A stretch of DNA of 64,000 bases from Amoebophrya sp. A120 (Eukaryota; Sar; Dinophyceae; Syndiniales; Amoebophryaceae), in NCBI GenBank assembly GCA_905178155.1, contig CAJINV010000017.1, positions 922,722-986,721 on the forward strand. Reading direction: 5' to 3'. The position numbers and the translations under genes were made by a program. Of the stretch, positions 47,301-55,595 are shown piece by piece. The notes beneath the pieces were generated by a model. The model saw nothing but the letters and a program-made list of their open reading frames with translations. It was not told the DNA's origin and made no database searches. How positions within the stretch are numbered: position 1 is the first letter of the stretch; every line of letters starts with the position of its first letter.

Positions 47301-50300
47301 GAAGAGGCTGCACATGCTGGTGCGCGCGGAGTCGCCCGAGCAGGTGGTCATCGTGAAGAAGAAACTGAAGGAAATCATGGAAAACATCGACTTGGGGCTC
47401 CAAGTCGACGCCAGAATCCAGGATGTTTTCAACACGAGCAACCAACAAAATCACGACCAGGGCGGGCGAAACTCGGGAAACAACCTCCCCGCCGGCCCCG
47501 AGCACCATCCCTTCTACCCAATGGTCCCCTTCGAGGCGATCTACACCACGGAAGTTCCGGTCCGGGAGATCAAAAAGGACTGGAAGTTTCAGTTCCCGGC
47601 TTCCGAGGAATTTAAACCGCTCGCCGCGAAGATCGACCGGTTCTGCAAGGGATATTCGAAAGAAGTGGACAACTTTGTTCAATTCGCGAAGACCTTCGCG
47701 GAGGAGCAACAGACGTTGACACAGCAACAAGACGCAGCAGCACAAGCACTTCCTGACGTCGATAAAAAGAACCCCAACGCAGAAGTTGATGAAGACGGCG
47801 AGGAAAACGAAAATAATGGCAGCGGCACGACGACCAGCGCGACCGCCGCGAAGAAGATGACGAAGAAGCAGAGGGAAAAGGAGCAGCAGGAGAATCTGTT
47901 GAAGGAACTGGAGGAGCCGAAGGACTTGGTCCGAACCAATTGGTTCGGGAAACCACAACTGAGGTCCGAATTCCAGAACAACATTTTCGAAATCCCGGGG
48001 TTGGACCTGCCGGATTTCGAAGCCTGCGGCGATCCGGAATTCAACGACATCATAAACGCGTTCATCGCCATGCTGTCGGACTGGCAGCTATCCACAGTAA
48101 ATTTCCCGTACACGACGTACAAATGCGGTCTCTGCATGACAAAACATGGCTTCGATCCTACCTTAGCATGACAAGTTTTACGGCGCCCTATATTGGTGAA
48201 ATTTGTGATCCATGCATCTTGTACATCATGTACGGAAAATTTGTATTGCATAGTAGCGCCCGTACTGGTTTGAGCCGAATGAGTTGATCGCCACACAATC
48301 GTTAGTCCACGGTCCGTATGAAATGTAAAAATGTCTGGGTCTGGAAGATTCTGAAATTTCTCATGCATGTTTTGCATGACCCAGGATGTCTGTAATGCAC
48401 GACCGCGCATCACAGATTTTGAGAGGGCTTCCTGATGCCTACTCCGCATGACAAACGCCCTCCCCGCGTAGCACAAACTAGACTCCTCTTGCGGGTCATG
48501 CAATGCAGATTTTTCTAGAGTCCAAAGTTAGCATCACAAGTTGCAATCTTCCAGACCCAGACACTTTTACAGTTCATAGCCCGGTGGAGGTCCCGGAGGA
48601 GGCGAATTTATTGAAATTAATCGACCAGGCGGAGAACGCGAATTCGCCAACAGCGGGTGGCTTGAAGAGAACTGGGTCCTCTAATAGACCCGGTTTGAGC
48701 GGCTCCTTGAAGGGGAAGGCGGCGTCGACGCTACTCGCCGCACTACCCAAGCCGAAAGCAGCGATGGCAAAGCCAGCAGGAGCAGGTGCTATTGTGAAAA
48801 GAAGTAATAAGTTGCCTCCAAATATTTCCGCGATTGTGAAGAAGAAGATGAAGAAGTCGAGGAAAGCGCGGCGAAATCGCTACAGCAACAGCTGCTTCGC
48901 GAACAGTTTGCTCGCCGGGCACCATGTTGCTCTGTCCGACGCCGCGGTGGACCGGTTCGCACGGGTTTTGTTTCAGTCCGGACTTTTACCCTCAACTGTG
49001 ACGAGCTTCAAGCAGGTCGCTGACGGGTTGCGTGCCGCGCGCGGGGTGGTGCGGTGTGAGAAGCACGATGAGGAGTTGTTGATGATGATGAAGTACCCCT
49101 GGGCGGTGTATTCGGATTTGCACAAGTCCCAGTCCGTGAAAGACAAGGTCGGATACCCCTCAGGGCTAGCGGATGTCCACAAAGAGTTGAAAATGCTCGG
49201 CAGGAAAGCGCCCGTGGAGATCGTGGTGGAAGAAGAAGGCGCCTTGGAAACAAATTTCGGCACCGCAGCAAATAGTAAAATCGGCCCCATACCCTCCCCC
49301 CATGCATCCCCGAGACAGTCGCCGAAAACCGGTGCGGTTGTGCCGGCCAAGGCGACAGGAGCTGCGAGCAAGCCGCTGAACTCCCCGCAAATGTCCGCTG
49401 CACCTCAGGTGGATAAAAAAATCACGGCAACCACCATGTCTGAAACCACACTCGCGCTGCAGCGACCGGTGGGGAACAGGAAGACCCAGCTTTGCTACTA
49501 CGGCTACTTGGTCGACTGGCGGTTGCCCAACCCGCCGATGGAACAGAATCTGTACGCGCAAGAGCACGGGCTGGACGCGCTGAAGATCGACCAGCCGGAG
49601 GCGCCGATCATCCCGCAGAGACCCAAACAGCCGGTCATCGATCAACAAGCAGTAGCCGCGGAAAACCTGCAGAAGGCGTCGATGGCAAAGGCAGTGTCGA
49701 AAGCAGCGGTCGTCGACCCGCCGGCAGCTGCCAAAAGTGGTGGCGCGCAGACTGGTCCTTCTGCACCTGCCGGGCTGGTGGCCGCGGGGTCACTACCACA
49801 GCAGGGCATGATGAACAACAATAATCCGATGAATCAACAGCGAATTATGAATGCAAACAACAACCCGATGATGAATCAGATGCAAAATAACAGCGGGCAA
49901 AATTACAACATCAACCAGCCGATGATGATGAACAATCAGCAGACTAGCAACATGATGATGGGCATCAACCCCGCCAACAACAATAGCAACCTGCCGCCTA
50001 ATCCCATTCAAGCGACTTCCGCGAAAGCGCCGGCGTTGCTGATGGTCGAACGCGAGAAGCAGATTGGCGAAAAAACGGGCATCACCGCGAAACTGGTGGA
50101 TGCGGGTGCCGCGCAGAACATCGTCGTGTTGGAGAGCGAAAGAGAGGAGCAACGAAGACGACAAGAGGAACTGGCAAAGAAGCAGGCCGAATTGGAGCAA
50201 AAGAGGAAAGCGGAAGAGGAGAAAAAGCGGAAGGAGCAGGAAGAGGCCGAGAAAAAGAAGCGCGCCCAGGCGGAAATCGCGGCGCTCGCGATGCAGGCGA

Positions 50301-52055
50301 TTAACCCGAATAAGGCGGCGGAGACGATGAATAAACCGTCGGAGACGATGAATAATTCTTCATCGGCAGGTAGTTCTTCCTCCGGTGCTGGGGCAGGAGG
50401 GCCACCAGGTCAACAACAAAATCAGCAGGACCCGACGAACACGGCCGTTTTCCAAATCGAGAAGTGGCTGAACGACGAACAGAAGCAGGAGCTGCAGAAG
50501 ACCATCGAGCTGATCAAGCAGTGCAAGGGGAAACACCAGACGCTGCAAAACATGGGCGTCATGCAGGGCAAGGGCCAGCTGCCCGGTGGCATGACGGGCG
50601 AAGACGCGTTGCGGAAGATCCAGGAGTATTTGGCACAGCAATTCATCAAGCTCCGCACCTTGAAGGGCGCGGCGGCCTCCCGACAAGCGGAGATCGAGAG
50701 GGAAGAGCAGCGGAAGAAAGGGCCGCTGCTGATGAACCAGGGGCCGCAAATGCAACTATTGAAAACTCTCGTCCAGGAGCAACCCGACCGACCCGCGATC
50801 GACCCCCGGCAAGCGGCCTTAGCCGCGGCAAATCCAACGGGTCCGGTATTGAACTTCGGGGGAGGTGGATCCTCGGCGTCGAGCTCCAGTGCAGCAACAG
50901 GTGCAATAAACCTTGTCAACAACCAGCAACCCGCCAGCAGCAGTTCTTCTTCTCGACCCGTTTCCGCCGCGGCCTTGCTGGCCGGCGGGGAACTCGGGCG
51001 GCAGCAGTTCACGGGGAACGTGTTTCTCCCTCCGGAAACCTTCCCGGCCCGGGATCTGCACAAGAAGATTGCGGGGGAGGACGATGCATACTTCAAGCAC
51101 ATCTTGACAAAATGGCCCGGCACCGGCGTCACCTTCCACGGGCTGGCGCACGCGCAGGCGCCGGCGGATAATCGGTTAAAGATCATCGTTTCCTCCACGG
51201 ACCCCGACATGGACAAGTTCAAAGAGGCTTTTTCCAACGTGGTGGATCTCGCCGCCACGGTGACGACGGTGGTCTTACGAGAGCTCGGGGTCCCAGACGA
51301 CGAAAGGGAGAGAATCAAGAAGAGCATGCGCACGGAGATGTTCTCGATTGACGCCAACGGGACTCAGAAAAAGATTACCAAGGCGGATTCGGACGAAGAA
51401 GACACGGTGGAATCCGACGCAACCGTGCAAGGTAGCAGTGATGAAGATGAGTTTTAGCCGATTTTTAGACGATACTAGAAGTGGTGTTACACCACTTTTA
51501 TAGATGAATAAACCCAAATACACCACGTGTATTTGGGTTTATTCATGGTTTTAGTATAGTAGTCTTTTTACCGCATGGTAATATCTATATGGTGACATCA
51601 CATGGACATGGCATACGAGTTGTTTGATTGATTCGCATAATCTCTAGTAAGAACCGAAAGTGAAACATCCCGCACAGAAAAATGGTTACAGCTGCCACAC
51701 ATTTTGAACACATTTGACTACTTTAACATCTGCTACCGCTGCTGCAACAGAAGCTCCCTGCCCCAGGAGGAAGATGCATATCCTGCATGTAAGATGATCA
51801 ATGTAAATTTTTCCTCTGTCTGACACAGATGACGAGAGTCCCGTAGCTGGTGGAAACAACAACACCACCAATGGGATGAACCAGCCTGGTGGACCCCGCC
51901 CAAGTGGAAGTCCGAACTTCGGCCCTAAGGGAGGAGGTGGAAACGCTATGAACAAAGGAGGTGCTAATTATGGCAAAGGTGGTGGAAAACTTGGCGGGGG
52001 CATGATGAATAACAAAACCGGTGGTGGAGGAGGAAAAAAGGGAGGTTGGTGGTGA
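35369..52055 (+). CDS. Giant chromodomain / CCHC knuckle / KH-domain protein
   Basis: About 26 exons and about 3,700 residues. Exons: 35369-35526, 35777-36483, 36633-36775, 36949-37612, about 37730-37747, about 37806-37885, 38223-38255, 38518-39639, 39809-40216, 40484-40530, 40681-41806, about 41864-41900, about 42013-42182, 42440-42493, 42654-42812, 42968-43240, 43513-43574, 43899-44096, 44242-44490, 44764-45301, 45586-45712, 45927-45973, 46258-46899, 47165-48088, 48258-48316, 48584-51431, 51829-52055. Exon 1 is a chromodomain (YEVEALLEHRILEGKDYFL, IKWVGYDDPDFVPEEDL). Then come a Lys/Glu-rich region, five LYKxxNPxKL repeats (39.5-41.6 kb), a CCHC knuckle (CVNCHEFGHTIEEC, 44936-44977), a KH domain (SRILGRGGGNHKLMEQESG onward), a coiled Glu/Lys segment and a Gly-rich tail. 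This suggests RNA or chromatin binding. The link from exon 3 to exon 4 is GT-AG, but an ATG at 36916 could start a separate gene. The frame may instead end at 51457. Confidence 0.68.
37886..38217. mobile_element. Introner, family E
   Basis: Left end TACCAAAAGGAAAAATCCCC, right end GGGGATTTTTCCTTTTGATA, with CTCCCC / GGGGAG continuing the arms. Duplications CGCCC and CGCCG. Removal gives KLKQDAEDLINMQQ. Confidence 0.9.
38256..38512. mobile_element. Introner, family A
   Basis: Left end TATCAAGCGTAAAAATG then TCTGGGTCTGGAAG; right arm CCAGACCCAGACACTTTTAC then ATTTGATA. Perfect duplication GAAGA. Removal gives QQALKIGKSEVV. Confidence 0.95.
40217..40478. mobile_element. Introner, family A
   Basis: Left TATCAAATGTAAAAATG then TCTGGGTCTGGAAG, with the complement at the right end. 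Perfect duplication GCCGA. Removal gives DKIRPMLEKN, inside one of the five short repeats. Confidence 0.96.
40531..40675. mobile_element. Introner, family B
   Basis: Left TATCCTGTGCAAAAGTATCG, right CGATACTTTTGCAATGCATA. Duplications GTGTT and GGGTT. Removal gives LLFEGVCDKYEIK. Confidence 0.95.
42183..42434. mobile_element. Introner, family A
   Basis: Left TATGGATTGTAAAAATG then TCTGGGTCTGGAA, right CCAGACCCAGACATATTTGC then ATTTGATA. Perfect duplication ACTCA. Removal gives DVLELKGSNK. Confidence 0.95.
42494..42648. mobile_element. Introner, family B
   Basis: Left TATGCACTGCAAAAGTATCG, right CGATACTTTTGCACAGGATA. Perfect duplication CCTCT. Removal gives LLVSRLLDDING. Confidence 0.95.
42813..42962. 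mobile_element. Introner, family B
   Basis: Left TATGAATTGCAAAAGCATCG, right CGATGCTTTTGCACTGGATA. Perfect duplication CCGGA. Removal gives LLDIRTPFDHL. Confidence 0.95.
43241..43507. mobile_element. Introner, family A
   Basis: Left TATGGATTGTAAAAGTG then TCTGGGTCC, right AGACCCAGACATATTTGC then TTTTGATA. Perfect duplication GGAGT. Removal gives VFNLEFDRRAN. Its interior closely matches the copy at 42183. Confidence 0.95.
43575..43893. mobile_element. Introner, family D
   Basis: Left TATGGAAGTGTCAGGATTGA, right AAACCTGACGCTTCCATA, with arms continuing (CGACAAAGTTGAAATGATT and its complement). Duplications TGGAC and TAGAC. Removal gives VALDRIADKVG. Confidence 0.94.
44491..44758. mobile_element. 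Introner, family A
   Basis: Left TATCAACTGTAAAAATG then TCTGGGTCTGGAAG, with the complement at the right. Duplications AGACT and AGACC. Removal gives LIDFQTDTLHDW. Confidence 0.95.
45302..45580. mobile_element. Introner, family C
   Basis: Left TATCATTTGTAAAAACGTCC, right GGGGACGTTTTTATTCAGGA then TA; arms continue as CCCACCCAAGAGT / ACTCTGGTGTGG. Perfect duplication TCAAG. Removal gives DPLCQALLKNP. Confidence 0.94.
45713..45921. mobile_element. Introner, family F
   Basis: Left TATCGTGCGAAAAAAGTGTT then TCACTGTAA; right TTACAGTGAAACAG then TTTTTTCTTGCGATA. Perfect duplication GAATT. Removal gives PLSEFRKEQGI. Confidence 0.95.
45974..46252. mobile_element. Introner, family C
   Basis: Left TATCCTGAGTAAAAACGTAC, right GTACGTTTTTACTCAGGATA, continuing CCACACCAGAGT / ACTCTGGTGTGG without mismatch. 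Perfect duplication CAAGA. Removal gives TTAIKNASHSS. Confidence 0.97.
46900..47159. mobile_element. Introner, family B, with an extra GC-rich core
   Basis: Left TATGCATTGCAAAAGTA then GCATCGTACTCG, right CGATACTTTTGCAATGCATA. Duplications TTGCA and TTACA. Removal joins the two halves of the KH domain (LDQF-YNDSSK, or CNDSSK if the other copy is kept). A GC-rich segment (about 46972-47045) makes it over 100 bases longer than other family-B copies. Confidence 0.92.
48089..48252. mobile_element. Introner, family H
   Basis: Left TATCCACAGTAAATTTCCCG then TACACGACGTACAA; right TTGTACATCATGTACGGAAA then ATTTGTATTGCATA. Duplications GCAGC and GTAGC. Removal gives LSDWQRPYWFEPNE. Confidence 0.85.
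48317..48578. mobile_element. Introner, family A
   Basis: Left TATGAAATGTAAAAATG then TCTGGGTCTGGAAG, right CCAGACCCAGACACTTTTAC then AGTTCATA. Duplications GTCCG and GCCCG. Removal gives LVHGPVEVPEE. Confidence 0.95.
51479..51497. repeat. Hairpin, 8-bp arms
   Basis: AAGTGGTG-TTA-CACCACTT, 22 bases after the TAG at 51455-51457. It lies in the inferred last intron or, if the frame ends at that TAG, in the 3' UTR. Confidence 0.75.
51504..51546. repeat. Perfect palindrome, 20-bp arms, 3-base loop
   Basis: ATGAATAAACCCAAATACAC, loop CAC, then the exact complement ending ATTCAT. It lies seven bases after the smaller hairpin, within the inferred last intron of the giant gene or its 3' UTR. Confidence 0.9.
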
Positions 52056-53120
52056 GCAGAGAAATGTTGTACATCATGGTTAATTTCAGCTCTCGCAGAA
52101 AAATGAAACTGAAACGCGACACGACATCTAAAGTTGTACATGCGGTGGAAAACTATCAAAATGAAGATCATTCGGCACTAGTAGTGTCATACTGATCGTC
52201 GACAACATGAACATGTATGTGCTCCCCACACTTGAGAATATGACTACTTCATGATCCACTTCTTGGAAAGAATAAAGTAAGAAAAGTTAAATCAAAAAGT
52301 TACCGGAAGCTGATCACGAACCAATCTGACCATCGGATGAAGAAGCAAGAAAATAAGTTAGGACTTTCTTCTGTGTTACTATACGAGTTCTTTGTAAAGT
52401 TGTGAACGAAAAGCGGAAACAAAGGCAATGAAGAGTCACATCGCTAGTGGAAACGACTATACGCCATAGACTAATAATTCCTGCAGAAAATTTTTCTGAG
52501 TTGATCGTATGAATGAGATGAAATTTAGAGAATGCACACGACACCGCGACCGCCTGCATGCCGTGGGAGCGTCGGTGACAAGTAGTTTATTGCGATTCTC
52601 TCGCCTGCTCTAATTGTTCTCCACTTCCGATCTCGTTTATTTCGCTGTAGCAGGAAAAGGAATGGGAATCAAAAAAAAACAAGAAAAAGATTGTTAACAG
52701 TTTTCTTGTTGGTGGGCTTGTTGGTCTACTTTTTTCAAACAATATAAACTCTGACTCGTCGGCCGACCAATTCGCCGAAGATCTGCTCTATCACCCAGCG
52801 TCTGCGACAGCGTCAATCATCTTGCACTTGTAGGTACTAGGACTTTTTGTGCCCGCTGCTTCTGCATCTGCGGTCACGGTCTTCAGTCGTTAGTGTCATT
52901 GCGGCGCGCGGCTCTTTTCTTCTTTCTTTTTCTTGATCTTGTGTCCTGAATCTGAGCAATTTGATGCCAGTATTACGAAGACCGTGGTGAGAAACGAAGA
53001 ACCCAGCATTTTCACACCATCTTCAAGAACGTCTTTTTAATGCATTTGTTTAGTTTTCCGCCGACGGCTTGATCTTGAAGACCACGACGAACTGGCAAGA
53101 CAAACAGGACTATACGCCGT
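52056..53120. other. No gene recognised
   Basis: AT-rich spacer between the giant gene and the glycosyltransferase gene. Only short frames are present. Confidence 0.5.
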
Positions 53121-55595
53121 ATGGGACAAGCGGCCATGAGCTACCCTCTCCACCAGCGGAAGATGTTTGCATTGGTCGCTTCGTCTTCGTTTTTTGCCCC
53201 CGTCGTGATACTACTCTTCGGGTGCAGCTGCTTCTTCCAGTTCGACCTTGCCGCGTCGTCCGCTGCCACCACTAATCTTCCCGAAGTTTACAACGACAAG
53301 GGGCAGCTGAAGTGCTACATTGACAGCGACACCTCGCATCCGAAGTGCAACCATGCCTTGGAAACGGACATCGATTTGTCGTTCGAACCAAAAACCATGT
53401 CGGTCGTCCTGCCCTGCGCGAACGAACACGAGTACGCCAGGAAAACGGTGCAGGCGGTGTTTAAGTCCTTTCCCAAGGCGGAAAGGGACAAGCTGCTAGA
53501 AATCATTGTCGTTGACGACGGCTCAAGCCCGCGGCTGGACGAAAGGTGGATCAACAAGAAAGTGCAGCGAAAGTTTAATACGACGGTGGTACGGCACGAC
53601 ACCACGCACGGTTTAATCGGGGCGAAGAAATCTGGCGGAGACGCCGCGAAGGGAGATATTGTTGTGTTTTTTGATTGCCACGTCGCGCCGCAGAAAGACT
53701 GGTACACATGTTGAGTGAAGTTCATCATTTTCATTTCGGGACGTAAATCTGAATATGTATATGAATATCATGAAGTTTCTTTCGCGCCTTTCGCCGACCT
53801 GTTGAGTTTGATGGCTTGCAGGACGAGATTCCGGTGCTGAAATATGTAAGTAATATGACGAAACCCTTTCCCATGCACTGAAAATATTAAATCTAGGTAC
53901 AAGCCGTTCTTCTCGAAAATCGGGGAGAACTTCAAGCGGATCATAGTCCCCATGATCACCGACCTGGACATTGACACGTGGACAGAACGACTACGCAACA
54001 ACGGACAAGCGAAATGCTATCTCACCTTCGACGCAGATTTTAAATGGTTCAATTCTGCGGACGACGATGTTCCTGTTCTCTCCGGGGGTCTACTAGGGAT
54101 GTCGCGCCGGTGGTGGCACATGACGGGCGGGTACGACCCAGTGATGCGGGGGTGGGGCGGAGAGAACCTGGACCAGGCGTTGCGGTCGTGGCTCTGTGGA
54201 GGCGAAGTGAAAAACGCGCCGACCAGCTACGTGGCGCATATGTGGCGGGTACCGCACGACTCGAGGACGACCGCCAGATTTACCACGCCGCCGAATAGTG
54301 TCATGGTTAACAGGTAGAAGTTGATTTATTTTCGTCGATGTTGTTGGAGATTGAACTTGTGAAGAAAGAGATCAAACGCGACGAAGCTGTGTCTTCTATG
54401 TGAAATTCAAATGGAAAAAAAGCTTCATCCGCCGTCGTGAATGTTAAGTACGTACGAAGATCATGATAAACTACATCACATGATGTTGAAAAAAGAAAAT
54501 CAGATTCCGCGCAGCAAAGGCTTGGACGGGGCTTTACGCCGACAAAATGTCTGAAGAGTTCAAATACGGCCCGTACGCGCGCGGCGTGAAAGATCCGGAC
54601 GAAGCCAGCGGCAAAGCCCCGTGGTACGGGAATATCAGCAACATTCTGGAGATCAAAAACAACCTCCAGTGCCGCGACTTCTCCTGGTTTATCTGGCGGT
54701 TTGGTTTGGTCTACCTGAAGGGCGGATTGGTTCCGGAGTACACTTTCATGCTGCGGTGGGACCACCGAACGGCTGTCACGAAAATCGAGCCGGAGTCGAA
54801 CTTCAAAAAGGATAAATCGCTCGGGGTCGACGGCTTCAAATCCATCGCAGAGCGGGAGGAGCTGGTGAAGTCGACGGACTACAATAACCGGCAGTACAAC
54901 CCGAAGAAGAATGATATGTGCTTGCAGTACATGAAGGGACCGGGGACCAGTGGGGACGGTCGGGGGCACGTGGAGATGAAGCCGTGTGACAGCGACAACC
55001 ACCGACAGCGGTTCCACTGGGCGAATAAGTCGAAGTTCCCCGGGATGCGGGGCATTCGGGCGTGGAACACGGACCAGTGCTTGGACGACATTCCGAACAA
55101 CGGAAAAGTCACGACGTATGTCTGTGACGTCGCTGGGGAGGCAATGGGGCAGCAATGGTAGAGGATTTCGATTGATTTTGAGTCGAGGTAGCAGTAGTTA
55201 CAGGCACTGGAACGTGAAGTAGGCTGTACGAGCTAGTAGAGACTCATAAACATAATCCCCTTGCGCTTTTGCATGACTCACATTTTGTTTCCCGCAAGTG
55301 CAAGGGGTCAGCGTCAAATTATCCAAACAGGGGCTTCGATCTTTTCGGCAATTTGATCAAGAATGCGCACCCGGGCAGCCACGGTAACCGACACCGGTGC
55401 ATGGACGGCGGGAAGTTGAACGAGGGGACTTGTCGGGACGCGAACACCAAAGCCCGGGGCTACTGGCGCATGGAGAATTACAACATTCCAAAAGAGCGGG
55501 AACTCTACGAACGAGCATGGATCGACACACCGGAGATTTTTCAGGGCGGGAAGGCAGAAGGACGGGTTGGAACAGGGCTGGATGATGAGTTGTGA
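53121..55595 (+). CDS. Polypeptide N-acetylgalactosaminyltransferase-like (GT27), type II membrane protein
   Basis: Exons 53121-53701, 53897-54313, 54504-55157 and about 55299-55595; the first two introns are clean GT-AG, the third acceptor is unresolved. About 640 residues. The enzyme starts mucin-type O-glycosylation by moving GalNAc from UDP-GalNAc to Ser/Thr in the Golgi. A hydrophobic span (about residues 15-38) follows a short basic N-terminus, as in Golgi type II enzymes. Then come SVVLPCANEHEYARKTV, IIVVDDGSSPRLD, VVRHDTTHGLIGAKKSG and FFDCHV, whose D185-x-H187 is the metal-binding DxH. The GalNAc-T motif is GGLLGMSRRWWH with GGYDPVMRGWGGENL, and SYVAHMWR supplies a further metal ligand. 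The C-terminal part (QCLDDI, YVCDVAG, GQQW) resembles a ricin-type lectin domain, as in animal and apicomplexan relatives. The ATG at 53163 is an alternative start. Confidence 0.85.

Noticed and set aside
37886-48578. CRISPR-like array, because similar repeats recur
   Set aside because: The repeats are paired inverted arms at element ends inside a gene, not regularly spaced direct repeats with spacers, and the organism is a eukaryote.
53820-53875. Extra exon between glycosyltransferase exons 1 and 2 (TTGCAG/GACGAGATT...GTAAGT)
   Set aside because: Direct joining of 53701 to 53897 restores the conserved CHVAPQKDWYKPFF order; adding this piece would break it.
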